A stretch of 64,000 nucleotides of DNA from Catonia carolina (GCA_035578175.1 JAQMRL010000041.1:1298501-1362500), one strand, 5' to 3'. Counted from the first letter of the stretch, positions 46,272-57,530 are shown. The notes: a model not told the origin generated them from the letters alone. Translations and numbers: made by a program.

Positions 46272-46311
46272 CAGTCTCAAAAATTAGTGGCAGTGGGAAT
46301 TCCAAACAGTG

Positions 46312-46328
46312 ACACTGTAGTGCTCCCC
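46312..46328. mobile_element. Solo terminus of a GGGGAGCACTA element
   Basis: ACTGTAGTGCTCCCC followed by TAAA is nearly the right end of the element at 16010-16707. No left end was found. Confidence 0.45.
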
Positions 46329-46331
46329 TAA

Positions 46332-47545
46332 AAGCTATATAAACGAGAAATTAGAAAATCTAGCATTGCGTGTCAGTAATTTAATAATTCAGCTGTTATA
46401 ATAATATTAAATAAACACCGAGGGTTATCTCTCATGGTGATGAATGGGAACATTTTTTTAAAAATGCCTTAGTTCACCTGTTAAATACTTAATCGACACC
46501 TAACATGGAAGCCTCACATTTCACTTCTCAGAGCTCTCTCAGATTTCAGATTTCACAGACTGCATGGTATTATTGATCCTAAATCCTCTCTCCCTCTAAT
46601 CTTAAAGGTTATCTTGTTTAAGTCTTTAATCCAAACAATCTGGCTACATGGTGGCTCTATTTTTGATTCCTTTCACATTTCTTTATTAAAATTTCTTCAA
46701 AGACACCAATTAGAAGCTCTTCGGGCCATCACCAATGCCCCATTTTAAGTAACTAATCATACACACAAACTTGATAAAAGCCTACAGTTTTTGATATCAT
46801 TAAAGCACATAGAACACTTTTCACAAGAAAATAATTAAACTCTAACATTTTTTCGATCTCATCAAATAGCCTTCCTGTTGTTAGGCACCTGAAAAGAAAA
46901 TGGAATCGTGATCTACTATAACCACCTTAAGACAAAACAAAGGTATTAAATGACAAAACAAATCCATAAATGCTTTCACATATATTATTTATCCAGTAAT
47001 TATTGTCATTCACATTTCATTACTGAATCATACTCATACTATGATTATCATAATATAAACTGTAATATTTTATGTTCATTCCACATTTTGAATTTACGGT
47101 GACATTGGACATTGGGCTAAACGGCTCAATTAGACACTAACAAAAGAAGACAAAGACATACACACTGAAAAATATGCTCGTTGACAGTGTACTTCATTTA
47201 TCGTTGTCATGTACCACCATGGATACACATACAGTACCCCCCCCCCTAAAGAATTAAAGAAAGGAAAACATAAATAAAACTGCCTTAGTTCACCTGTACT
47301 TGATAAACCATCAAGTATTTTGTAATTTTTGTCAGTTTATTGTTAAACTAAGATACGCATAGTTTAACAATATTGTAACATTTTTTAAAAGTTGTGTTTC
47401 ACTTCATGTCATACACGAATTACTATCATAAACCAATCATCTCATTCAGTAGTTCTACATTCTTATTTTTGTACTGTGAGAATAAAAGTAAAGTTCAAGT
47501 CAAAATAAAGTTCACTCGTTTTCAAAAAATGTAAATTTTGATACA
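46332..47545. other. Intergenic, no gene seen
   Basis: AT-rich; a C-run lies at about 47238-47247. No recognised repeat or gene. Confidence 0.4.
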
Positions 47546-48125
47546 AAATACAACTTTTATTCTTTAATCTTCCTTATCATTTCCACTAACAACATATTTT
47601 TTATATCTGGTGTGAAATATTCACACAATTCTCTTTTGCCAGTGTAAATAATGTAAAAGAAAACCTCTAATTGATCATAAATAAACACTGTGTAATGAAA
47701 AACATAACCGTTTCTTGTTCATTGCATTCAGGAGACTCCAAAGAAAGTATAGGACATGTTAAGAACTTATAAATTAATACATATTATTATTTACTTTTCG
47801 TAATGTTGTGCAGTTGTAAATTAAAATAGGCTAAAGTTTTAAGTTAAAAAATAAGTTCACCCTTTTTCAAAATTGAACATTTTGAAACAAAATACAACTT
47901 TTATTCATTAATCTTTATTATCATTACACCTAACAACATTTTTTTTAAATCTGGTGTGAAATATTTACATAACTTTCCCTTGCCAATATAAATAATGGAA
48001 AACATAACCTATGTTTAATCATACAAACTATGTACAATGAAAAACATAACCTATTTTTGTTCATTGCATTTAGAAGCCTTGCGAGGAAGTATAGAACAAG
48101 AACTTATAAATTAATCCATATATTT
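47546..48125 (+). repeat. Tandem duplication, period about 344 bp, with H-element left ends
   Basis: Two diverged copies start at about 47546 and 47890. Each holds TACAACTTTTATTC, the H-element left end (ATCTGGTGTGAAATAT, then GCCARTRTAAATAATG), AATGAAAAACATAACC and GAACTTATAAATTAAT. The H-element part is only the left about 120 bp. Confidence 0.65.
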
Positions 48126-48135
48126 CAATTACACA

Positions 48136-48463
48136 CCCACCGGGTTGGTCTAGAGGTAAAGTCCTCATCGTGAATCAGCTGTTACACAGCTGATTTTCAG
48201 TAAATTAAAAATATTAAGAATTTAAAGATAATAAAAAAAATTATTGTTTTCTAAACGTACACATAGAAATCAAAGTACCAGTGGACTTTGATTGTTGGGG
48301 TTTAATTAACCATACTCTCTCAGGAATGATCGGTCTGGGCCTGTACAAAACTACACCTCATTTACATGTCATATACATCATCCTCATCTCATTGGGTTAT
48401 GGGATTGCTAATTGTTCTGAATTGAATAGGTTGTAACGTACACACACTAGAGAAAAAAAAATT
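48136..48463 (+). mobile_element. tRNA-derived SINE, family S2, with TSD
   Basis: Head CCACCGGGTTGGTCTAGAGG and AAATATTAAG linker, body with GTGGACTTTGATTGTTGGGG and CCTCATCTCATTGGGTTATG, A-rich tail. A perfect 9-bp duplication AATTACACA is seen at 48127-48135 and 48464-48472. The B-box region is degraded compared with the copy at 51039. Confidence 0.8.
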
Positions 48464-48474
48464 AATTACACATT

Positions 48475-49124
48475 TTCTACTACCTCAAGCTTACATACAA
48501 CCATTAGTGTGTCATCTAATATTTGCACTAAAGTATACAGTAATTTTAGCATTCACTTAAATATTTTAGGTGCTTTTTTATTTTGATTAATTTCTTGTTG
48601 AATATTATTTAGAAAATTTTTTTGTACACTGCTAAAAGTCTTATCAATCCGGTACTTTTTCAGATGTTTTGTTAAATGTATATGCAAATTAGTAAAACAT
48701 TTAAAAGTTTTGGTAATTTATTGATATATTTTGTACTTGAATAAGTAGATTTTTGTTCAAACAATCTAGTGTTGTCGTTAGTCACATAATAGTAGTTTCT
48801 GTTTCTTGTGTTATGATAGTAGACATTGAAATTATGCATAAAAGTATTAAACTAACATACATTATCACCTCAAAAACGTAAAGTCACAGAACTGTAAGCA
48901 ATTTAAGCTTCTTAAATAGTGGCCTGCATGAGGTGAGGAAGTTATCTCCCACCATACACTTAATAGCTTTCTTTTGAATTTTAAAAACCTTATCCATGTT
49001 ACCCATACTAGAATTACCCCATACTAATATTCCATAACAGGTATGAGGCAGAATTAGACCATGATAAACTGCAATTAGTCATTTTTTAACATTTAATCTG
49101 GCAATTTGTTTTAATGCAAATGTT
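48475..49124. other. Intergenic, no gene seen
   Basis: AT-rich. The minus strand around 48880-49030 has a faint protein-like pattern, but no family was recognised. Confidence 0.3.
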
Positions 49125-49512
49125 GTTGTTTAGGTCATCAGCCGAAAGGCCAGTTTAAACCTCTAGAAGCTTTTTTAAGTAAAATGAAGAGTGAGATGTT
49201 TTACCATGCCTTCCTTACTGAGTAGAAAAGTATGCTTATTAGCATGCCAGGCCCTCTGAAAAGCATCTGTTTTCCACTCTGTAAATGACACCTTTACTTC
49301 ATTCACCATAGGGTCTGGCTGTAGAATTAAATTCATGACTCAGAGGAGATATCTCTGACTAGTGTCTTTTAAACCTCTATATCTTCTGTTCTTAAATGCT
49401 TCAGTCATATAATTGGCTGACCATGTGATAAGAAAGATAACTATTTTTTGTAGCCCTGGAACTAGCAGATTAAGTCCAAATAATTTTACACTTCATCTGC
49501 CTGTTATGGGCA
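49125..49512 (+). repeat. Family Q repeat, full length, uninterrupted
   Basis: Reference copy for the family: TTTAGGTCATCAGCCGAAAG at the start, AGGGTCTGGCTGTAGAATTA in the middle, TTTGTAGCCCTGGAACTAGC and CTGCCTGTTATGGGCAA at the end. Other copies are at 19212 (split), 31853 and 35105 (fragment). Confidence 0.75.
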
Positions 49513-49599
49513 ACAGATAATGCACAAACCTCAGATAATATCTTATTACATTTTTATTTTTAAAGTTTACTTTTTTATTTATTTTTTAATACACTCACG

Positions 49600-50541
49600 C
49601 CTCCCTTGAAATTGAAGGGGTTCGAAGAAGACAGAGTTAACCCACATCAACATAATTTTACACGATGTCATTTTAACACTCAACTGGTATCATCATTTTT
49701 TGTGACATAACTGGTATCAGCGGTCTGACAGACCTCCAAATTTGTTTTTTTTTAAGTTCTTCATACTCATTTAATTAATTTGTTTTAATATTAAACTTAT
49801 AAAACCATGTATAATCGAAGATGTAAATGTAAAATACTTAGCATAAATGCAAAATTACTATTTAAAAAAGTGATGGATCTAGTTGTGTTGAAGCCGCTTC
49901 AGAAATTTTAAATGTATCATCCATAATGAAAATTTTATAAAATTACATATGAAAATATTTTATAATAGTACTAAACAAAGAAATGATGTATGAAAAATTA
50001 TTATATATTCATTAAAACTTTAAACTATCCATGTACTACTTGGTTTTAAAGTCGTCAAAAAGTTACACAACTGGTATCATAGGTCCAGGAGACCGCCAGT
50101 AGAAAACAAAATACAAATAACTCGCAACTTGTTAGCTCGTACCGAAAACGATCTTGATCACGCATAGTTCAAACAACAGTTGAAAGGTATACAAAATATA
50201 CGTGATGTCGGGCCATTGGGAGGGAAGTGTTGGAGGGGTAAAAAATGACAGCGGTCTCACAGACCGCATGATACCAGTTGAGGGTTAAAAGTTTACAGAG
50301 TTCTACAAATCATGTTGTTGAATTTTTGTTAAACGTTTATTATTTTCTGTTAATCTAGGTTCTTAAGATCGTAAATATAGTATCCCGTTTAAAACGTGCT
50401 ATCCTTTTTATTATTACAGAATGTTTAAGGAAAATCATGCTGGAAATTTTGTGGGTTAGCACTTTCTTCTGCCGACCCCTTCAATTCTTCTACACCACCT
50501 CAGGGGGGGGGGAGGCACAATCTTCATGTCAAGAACCACTG
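49600..50541. mobile_element. hAT-like inverted-repeat remnant hosting a piggyBac MITE
   Basis: 49600-49650 (GCCTCCCTTGAAATTGAAGG, then AGAAGAC and TTAACCCACA) is matched in inverse at 50445-50520. The right edge, read on the minus strand, starts CAGTGGTTCTTGACATGA, a usual hAT end. The left edge is degraded. A piggyBac-like MITE occupies the middle. Confidence 0.45.
49677..50284. mobile_element. piggyBac-like MITE, 608 bp, TTAA target
   Basis: TTAA at 49673-49676 and 50285-50288. Left CACTCAACTGGTATCAT; right, inverted, CCCTCAACTGGTATCATG. Each end then has a CGGTCTG..CAGACC palindrome. A third internal CAACTGGTATCAT lies at 50070. CCC-type ends with TTAA duplication are characteristic of piggyBac. 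No transposase coding sequence. Confidence 0.8.
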
Positions 50542-50544
50542 CTC

Positions 50545-51028
50545 TAGGCTATTATTATGAATACATACACTTCTCTACTTTCTGTTATGTTTCTTTGTTT
50601 CTTAACGGCAAGTATACTTAACGTTACATTATATTTGCTTTTGAACTACAAGTATTGAGTTTTTTTTTTTTAATAACAATCGATTCAGGAACAAACTGTA
50701 CTACAGACTCTATGTCAACACGTATATTTCCTTCAAGATCATCTACCAGTAAACTTTTATTGATTACCAAAGTATAATCAGCAAACAGTAAAGCCCTATA
50801 CTACTTCTGGTAACCTATTAATGTATTTCATTCAATTATTAAATGGAATTATGTTAACAGTCAATTGAAGGTAGTGTCAATATGTACAGTTTGAAAAAAT
50901 CATAAAATAAAGGATAAAACATAATATTCTACAACATGTAAAATCATTGAAGGTTTTAGGAGTAAAAACAGATTAAATCTGTAATAAGATCACATCGAGC
51001 ATGTTTACATTAAAACAAATTGCACTTT
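50545..51028. other. Intergenic, no gene seen
   Basis: AT-rich, no recognised feature. Confidence 0.4.
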
Positions 51029-51038
51029 ATTATAATTA

Positions 51039-51366
51039 CCCACCGGGTTGGTCTAGAGGTAAAGTCGTCGCCAAAATCTGCTGTTTAACAGCTGATTTTC
51101 GGAGATGAAAGTTCCTGGTTCAAATCCTAGTAAAGGTAGTTACTTTTATACGGATATGAATGCTAGACAGTGGTTACCGGTGTACTTTGATGGTTGGGGT
51201 TCAATTAATCCATACTTTCTCAGGAATGGTCGGCCTGAGTTTGGACAAGACTACACCTCATTTACACGTCATATATATCATCCTCATCTCATTGGGTCAT
51301 GGGGTTGCTTATTGTTCTGAATTGAACAGATTGCAACGTACACATATTAGGAATAGAAAAAAAAAT
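51039..51366 (+). mobile_element. tRNA-derived SINE, family S2, best copy
   Basis: A box in GGTTGGTCTAGAGGTAAAGT, anticodon-arm-like palindrome CTGCTGTTTAACAGCTGA, B box GGTTCAAATCC, then the family body (TACCGGTGTACTTTGATGGT, CATTTACACGTCATATATAT). A perfect 10-bp duplication ATTATAATTA lies at 51029-51038 and 51367-51376. The long form and intact boxes suggest this copy is young. Confidence 0.88.
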
Positions 51367-51379
51367 ATTATAATTATAA

Positions 51380-51879
51380 ATATTGCTAAGAAAAGCTAAA
51401 TTCTCGCAAGAGATGAAAAACTGGTGGGCAAATAAAAAGAACAACAAGAAACCCCAAAACTGAACCATCTTTACTTAGCGTCTTCCACTTTGGGAGTTTT
51501 ACGACTAGTAATAATAGTAATAATATTGCTAATAGTGGTTTACTATGACCTAATACTGCCTCACATCTGGTATGCGATTTTATAGTGGGATAATTTTATC
51601 ATAAAGTAACATGGAAAGAATTTTTTAAATTCAGTGAACTGTATAGTAGGAGCAAACAAGCTAATCTTTTCAGAACATTATTTAAAGAGCTACAATTTCT
51701 TGTAGTTTCTTCTTTGAACATTTTTAAAGTGATAAATTTAATGTTTTAGAGGAAAATCTATGTTAGTATATATTTTATTTATTCCCAAAAAACAAATTAT
51801 ACATGTAATATGAAATTAATACAATATAATATAATAAACAAAATAATATAGAAATTTCAAAATCCATATTAATAAAAAT
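51380..51879. other. Intergenic, no gene seen
   Basis: AT-rich, no recognised feature. Confidence 0.4.
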
Positions 51880-52790
51880 ATCTGGTGTGAAACACTCACA
51901 CAACTTTCTCGTGCCAATGCAAATAATTAACAATAAACCTAACATTAGTCATAAAACTTTAGAAATAAACAAAAAACTAACCTCAATAAACATAAACTAA
52001 TTTTAATCATGTGTGAAAGACGCAAAATGAAAATCAATCTCAGTTTGTCTTAAAAATACGGAAAATCACTCTTTGCGCTAAACTAGGCGCTGTAGAGAAA
52101 AATGCTTTAAATAAAAGTTGTAATTAAACTTTTATTTCCTATAAATTTTATTGTAATACACTTTTGTCGTAAAATGCATACTAAGGCCGAAATCTTTAAA
52201 GAAAATCGATTTTTCACACGTTTTCGTGAGAAAAAACAGAAAATTGCTAATTACCTCTAAACTAAGCGTTAAAAAAAAAATGTTACAAATAAAAATTGTA
52301 GGATTTTAAATTCTCTGCAAATTTTATTTTATAAATTTTTGCGCTAAAATGCATATTAAAGCCGCAATCTTAGAAAAACAATTGTTTTTACGTGAAAACA
52401 GCCTCACCAAGAATTTCAGCAAACATGGCGCCTATCGTATCTCGTAGAACATAAAAAATTTAGTAAACCAGGCGATTTTTAAAAACATCGTAAAACCAGT
52501 TTTTGAAAAAATCGCAAAAAAGTGAAAAATTGCACGAAAAAATTACTACTGTCGGTTAACCGATTTTGATCAAAATGTTCGTGTCGGGTCCGACACACGC
52601 GCGCGCGCACACACACACACGCACACACTCACACGCACGCGCGCACACACACACAGACCAATTGCTAAAAACATGTTGTTTTGGGTTCAGGGGGTCTGAA
52701 AACGTGTAGATCCGGTGAAAACTCGATTTCGAAAAACCGACATGAAGACGATACTTTCCTTCCTATATACTACTCATATAGGCAAGAGAA
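51880..52790 (+). mobile_element. H-element, full-length reference copy
   Basis: Best-defined copy. Left ATCTGGTGTGAAACACTCAC then CTTTCTCGTGCCAATGC. Two internal tandem blocks of about 200 bp follow, with GGCGCCTATCGTATCTCGTA and CGATTTTGATCAAAATGTTC. A CG/CA microsatellite sits at 52594-52657, with the AGACCAATTGCTAAAAACAT block after it. A hairpin in CCTATATACTACTCATATAGG is followed by CAAGAGAAAGT. No coding sequence. Confidence 0.75.
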
Positions 52791-52794
52791 AGTA

Positions 52795-53868
52795 AAAAAC
52801 AGCTCTAATCATTGATCAAAGCTTTTTTTCACATAGGCACAACCAACAAAAACAATTTGTGAATAAATTTTAACTTGTACATTGGCTATATCATTGTCAG
52901 AAATCTGAAATTCAAGAATATTCAATTAATAACATTAAATAATGAAATGAAAATTGGTAGAATTAACGGTAATGGAAAAATATATATATTATATTGATAT
53001 GTTAAGGTTCAGTTCACTTCAACCAAATTCGAAAACTAAAACTAATTTGAATTTCATATTCAGATAAAAAAAAATACTCTGAATGATCACAATCTAAACT
53101 GAGACATTTTTTATTTTTTATTTTATAATATAATACTAAATAATTTGTAGACTATAACATCACTAATGTAAACATTATAAACATTTTGAAATAATAAAAA
53201 AATAAATTAACTGAAACTGAACATTACATGTTGAATTCTAAATAAAAATTAAATAACAATATATTATAATCACAACACTAGAAACAGAAATTATTACTAC
53301 GATGATAACTTACAACACCAAATTGTTGGAACATAAAACTACTAAAAGATTAGTGCAGAAAGTGCTGCACTAAGTAATAAGTGTCTTATAGTGCAGAAAG
53401 AAAATACATCAATAAATTACCAGAATCTTTAAAAAATTGTGGTAATCTTCATTTTTGTTTAAGGAAAGCAAGGAATTACTTGATATGAGATATGAGATAT
53501 TTCATTGTTTACAATAAAATATTAAATTTCTGTTAATTGTTTTTCTCGTTTTTGTTTAATTGTTTGGTCTTATATAATGCTCAACTTGTATTTTGTTTTT
53601 GTTTTAAAATAGTTGTTTGTTATTTCATTTGTAATGTTCATTTTTTGTTAATCATTTTGTCTTTTTTATATTTTTTATTATTTCAAGATGTTTTCAATGT
53701 TTACCCAATATCTGTTACGTTTCTTACTTTCTCTTGCTGTATATACAGGGAAGGAGAGTATTAGAATATTAATTGATCATTAAAACGGTTTAATAAATAG
53801 CAAAGTAAAATAACGCCGACTTTTAATAATGGTACTGACACAGTTCTACGTGTAAAGTCGAAACGGTT
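52795..53868. other. Intergenic, no gene seen
   Basis: Very AT-rich. A hydrophobic open frame near 53537-53764 reflects T-rich composition and is not called. Confidence 0.4.
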
Positions 53869-53869
53869 C

Positions 53870-54305
53870 TGTAAGAGTACTCCACCCGAGGCAAGCGTCT
53901 ATTGGTTGTAAACGAAAGTTTACACTATAAAAAAAACCTTAAAATACACTATAAAAAAAATTTTCCATCATAAAAAATCAACTTCCAGCGACTTCTTAAT
54001 TAATTTTTTAACCATTACATTTAACAAAACAATGTGTCAAAACAATTTTTTTTCTTACTAAGGGAATTAAAAACATTTAGAACAATTCTTTTTTCCATTT
54101 TTTAACGGTTTACCGCTTTTATGTTTCAAAAACTCAACTCATTCACTATCACACATGTTACCAAAATGTGGCTTACAAAACTTTTAAACTACAGTCTACG
54201 AAAAAAACCGAAACGAACTGATACAATACCAAAAGCTAACGAAACTAAATATGAGTTAAACACGGGCAAGTGCAAACAGTTATATTAAACTAGTCACAGT
54301 TGAAA
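53870..54305 (+). repeat. Dispersed repeat (family P), copy 2
   Basis: Same order of blocks as 38306-38785, with small deletions. It ends at a CG/TG microsatellite that belongs to the next H-element. Confidence 0.65.
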
Positions 54306-54309
54306 TAAT

Positions 54310-54790
54310 CGTCCCGTGCGCGCGCGCGCGCGCGCGTGTGTGTGTGGTGTGTGTGTGGTGTGTGTGGTGTGACAACAAATATCTCAAGAACGGAATATTG
54401 TACGAAGTTGAAACCAGGAACTTAAGTTAACTACTACAACGAGACTCGACAAGATCATTTTCATCAAAATTGGTCAACCGGTAGTTGTAGTTTATTCGTT
54501 TAATTTTTAATATTTTTGCGATATTCCCAAAAACGGTTCGAACGATTTTTTTAAAAATCCCCATATTCATTTCATATTTTATTCTCTGCAAGGTAGTGTA
54601 AGCCATGCCTAGTGAAATTCTTGATCAGTCTGTGCTCTCATTATAAAAAATGGTTTTTTAAAGATTGTGGCATTAATATGCGTTTTAGGGGAAACGTGCA
54701 AATAAATAAAATTGTACAAAATTAAAATCCTACAACTTTCATTTCGAATATTTTATTCTGCAAAGCAAAGTTTAGCGTCAATTAGTAATT
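54310..54790 (-). mobile_element. H-element fragment with CG/TG microsatellite
   Basis: Microsatellite at 54314-54375 (CG run, then TGTGTGTGG units), followed by minus-strand family blocks (AACAAATATCTCAAGAACGG, CATCAAAATTGGTCAACCGG, CATGCCTAGTGAAATTCTTG). It ends in TTAGCGTCAATTAGTAATT where a LINE fragment begins. The hairpin side is missing. Confidence 0.65.
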
Positions 54791-55446
54791 ACCATTTAAA
54801 ATTAATTTATCGTAAAAACAGTTGTAGCCTGCTGGCCATCTTGTCGAGCTTCCACCATAATTTTTTTCTCTAATCTGTCTAGTACCAATTGAATAGTCCT
54901 CAGAAATACCTATTTGCGACCCTTCTAAATTTTTCCTGGCTTTCAGAATCTCTACTATCTTTTTGAAGTTGCTAAACTTTACAATGATAGGTCTGTTATT
55001 GTTTCCACGCCCCTTGTGACCCAACCTATGCGCACGTTCTATATCAGTCTCATTTAAATTCACTTTTAGATTTTTCATTACGATACTGCGAACTATGCGT
55101 TCGGTAGTCTCCCATTTCTCACGGATTTCCTCCGGTACTCGATAAAAAACCACGTTTGACCGTCTAGAACGATTCTCTAAGTTGTCTAATTTCTTTTGCA
55201 GTTCTTTATTTTTTGACTGTAAAACATTAACTTTTAATTTAAGTCCGTTACTTCCTTGGTAGTTCGAGACGCAGATTCTAAAACACCGGTAATTGTTTGT
55301 TTTATTTCATTTATGTCCGTTATTAATACAACAAAACTTTCAAGTTTATTCCACAAATCTTCTAAAGTTAAAGGAGGGCTCAGATTTTTCGCAATACCAC
55401 CAATTAATAATAACACTAGAAAACCGTACCCCCAAAAAACAGACAA
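54782..55446 (-). pseudogene. Non-LTR retrotransposon ORF1-type fragment (L1-like RNA-binding protein)
   Basis: In minus-strand order: an N-terminal piece (residues through EIKQTITGVLESASRTTKEV), a frameshift near 55234, a coiled-coil-like stretch (LQKKLDNLENRSRRSNVVFY), then IPEE-like VPEEIREKWE, IERAHRLGHKGRGNNNRPII (a hallmark of these RNA-binding domains), VKFSNFKK, and SEDYSIGTRQIREK. The last part shifts frame before FYDKLILNG. This is the Transposase_22-type ORF1 or the N-terminal part of a LINE protein. It abuts an H-element. Confidence 0.75.
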
Positions 55447-55669
55447 CTATTGAATAAAAAATATCGTAAGAAATAATAACTTTCTAAGCCAAAATAGCTG
55501 AATTTAAACGTGCTCATACGCGCACAATAAATTTCAACTGTAGTATTATTTACTATTGAGAATACCAATTAGTAATCACCATAGACGAACGTCGCTTTCT
55601 GCTTCCTTCAAAAGGGTAAAAAAATTATTTTCAAACGAAGTTTTGTACATTTATCATCGTTCTCATTAA

Positions 55670-55900
55670 AAATTTGGTGTATGTATAAATCACTTATTCA
55701 ACTTTCTCTTTTCAATCTAAATAATGGAAAACATGACATAATAATTATGCCATGATGTACTATGTCATATAACATATTATGTTAAATAATGAGTAAACAG
55801 TGTAAAATTAAAAACATAAAATTTTAATCACAAGTGAATGACGCTAAATGAAAATCAACCTGTGTTGGACTTATACATTGATGAGCAAACTAGAGGAAAT
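55670..55900 (+). mobile_element. H-element fragment, left end
   Basis: AATTTGGTGTATGTATAAAT then ACTTTCTCTTTTCAATC, AATAATGGAAAACATGAC, GTGAATGACGCTAAATGAAA and CGTTAAACTTAACGCTAT. The rest is absent. Confidence 0.6.
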
Positions 55901-56215
55901 CTCTAAATTGTCGTTAAACTTAACGCTATAGGAAAACAAATTTGGATTATTTTTTTGTCTTTTGGGTTTTACGTCCGACTGTTATACAATTACGGGTATT
56001 TTCTGTTATCCCCCCTTCAAGAATAATTTGTAGGCATATCGTAGCTTATGTAATCGTATAGTATTTTTAACGGTAAAACTTTTTTGTGAAAATTGCTTTA
56101 AAATTCCACGAATAAACTAAGTGAAGTGGGTTAGAGACAGGTTATCACCAGCGGGAAAGTTTTTCGTTTTGCTGTCACCGGATGGCGACATTAAGTGGCG
56201 AGTTAAAACCTTTTC
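55901..56215. other. Intergenic, 3' flank of the GC-rich unit
   Basis: AT-rich up to 56120, then GC content rises. A purine-rich stretch (minus strand ACAGAAAAGG at 56211-56220) directly follows the stem-loop and resembles a histone downstream element. Confidence 0.4.
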
Positions 56216-56224
56216 TGTTTTGGT

Positions 56225-56240
56225 GGCCCTGAAAAGGGCC
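56225..56240 (-). terminator. Histone mRNA 3' stem-loop
   Basis: Minus strand GGCCCTTTTCAGGGCC, an exact match to the canonical 6-bp stem and 4-nt loop of replication-dependent histone mRNAs, with the usual A-rich flank before it (TTAAAC) and ACCA after it. Such sequences direct SLBP/U7 snRNP cleavage without polyadenylation. Finding it by chance in AT-rich DNA is unlikely. Confidence 0.8.
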
Positions 56241-56541
56241 GTTTAAGCGGTGGTCATCTTGATGGAAAGGATCGGTCGTAGTCGTCGTGGTGGTCGAGGA
56301 GCTGGTCGACACGGCGTGTCATCGTCCAGCGGGAAATCATCTTCTTCCCTCGCAGTAGTACGTCGGTGGCTGTTTCGTCGGGTCCAGTGGGCGTAAGGCT
56401 CGGTTGAGGGACCGCTGTGAGGATCGCTCGCGGAAGCGGGCGATGACGGTCCGGTCGACGGCTTACGGTGACACGTCTTGTGGTGGACGTCTTGTCTGCT
56501 GTCTGGATGGGAATTGAATCTCCTCGGCTCAGTTTAGCGCT

Positions 56542-56550
56542 CTTTATATA
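56542..56550 (-). promoter_or_regulatory. TATA box
   Basis: Minus-strand TATATAAAG in otherwise GC-rich sequence, about 310 bp upstream of the histone stem-loop, with a plausible initiator 25-35 bp downstream. Spacing is as in histone promoters. Confidence 0.6.
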
Positions 56551-56705
56551 GTTGCGGAGAACGCTGTGGTAGGGGCGGTTATTCACTCGGCCTTGGCAAC
56601 AAAGCCCTCTGTCGGTACGCAGCCGAAAGGTTTGTCGGTACGCCGCCAAAGGGCCTACCGCGCCGACAAAGGCCGGGAGAAGTATTAAAGGCTGGCAACA
56701 CATTA

Positions 56706-57076
56706 AATGGTTAATTAGAAGGGGTGGCGATGACAGATAGTGATGAAAAATTGTAAATTATCTTGTTTGGTAATTACGTAAAATCGATTTTAATTTATTT
56801 TATGAGAGTTTTCAAAACAACCAGAAAATCAATCATACACCCTTAAAAAATTAAAATGTAATTGGTTTACTTTTACATCCGGTGTTTTGTAAAAGTTTAT
56901 TACTAAGTAAAGTTCGGGAATATTATGGCTATACTTTTCTGAAACTTTTGTTAGTCAATAGTTTGAAGTAAATCGCTACAAATAGTGTATTATTTTCATT
57001 TGCAAATTTTTTCTTCATAAAAAGTTATTTTAAACTTGAAAATAACACATTAAATGGAAACCTATTTTTGAAACGT
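56706..57076. other. AT-rich spacer
   Basis: Separates the two GC-rich islands; no feature seen. Confidence 0.4.
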
Positions 57077-57352
57077 TTATGAATGAAAAGTAGAATATGC
57101 CACCACGGACGTCGTGATGGTCGAGTTAGGAATCGGTAGGGCTGGTCGGGGACATCGGATCCAGCCGAACTGATCCGAACTGAGGAAAGACTGGGGGTGA
57201 TTATATGGAAACACTTGCGCGCTGTGTCCCGTAGCAGGAGGTGTTCTCGAACCCGTCCGTGAACTGTCGCACATCGTGCCTATCTGTGTATTTTTAAAAG
57301 AAACCAGGTTAGCTTGACACCTGAGATCATGACACAGAGCACATATTTTCAT
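57077..57352 (-). other. Second GC-rich island, unidentified
   Basis: The minus strand is open over about 90 codons (Pro/Ser/Thr-rich, with cysteines near the start), but I recognise no family. CGTCGTGATGGTCGAG resembles CGTCGTGGTGGTCGAG of the 56.3-kb island, suggesting shared origin. It may be a gene remnant or part of the same unit. Confidence 0.3.
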
Positions 57353-57354
57353 GA

Positions 57355-57494
57355 TAATATTAAAAAAATATATAATATAAATTTTATTTATGCATATTTT
57401 TTATATTATGTGTGTATTATTTATTTTAATAAATACAAAACAAAACATATATAAATTACAAACAAACATTATTACATATTATACATAAAATACA

Positions 57495-57530
<36 letters not shown>

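Larger units (their letters stand above)
56216..56705 (-). other. GC-rich minus-strand unit with histone-type 3' end, no histone ORF
   Basis: A GC-rich island in an AT-rich window. On the minus strand there is a TATA box (56550-56542), an AATTC/TTCAATT initiator-like site about 30 bp on (56520-56512), about 270 bp of sequence, then a perfect histone stem-loop (56240-56225). The transcript would be about 300 nt. One frame (stop at 56245-56243) reads ..REEDDFPLDDDTPCRPAPRP..IKMTTA without an ATG near the start. Another frame (56703-56254) begins upstream of the TATA box. Neither resembles H1, H2A, H2B, H3 or H4. Upstream the motif GCGTACCGACA occurs twice. It may be a histone gene promoter and tail with a replaced or scrambled body, or an unknown replication-dependent RNA. 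Confidence 0.5.

Noticed and set aside
51039..51135. A tRNA gene
   Set aside because: The tRNA-like head continues into a repeated body and the whole is flanked by a 10-bp duplication, so it is a SINE.
53537..53764. Hydrophobic 75-codon frame as a membrane protein
   Set aside because: T-rich DNA yields Phe/Leu-rich translations; no family pattern or supporting context.
56254..56703. 149-codon minus-strand frame as the product of the GC-rich unit
   Set aside because: Its start lies upstream of the TATA box, so the predicted transcript would not include it, and it has no recognisable domain.
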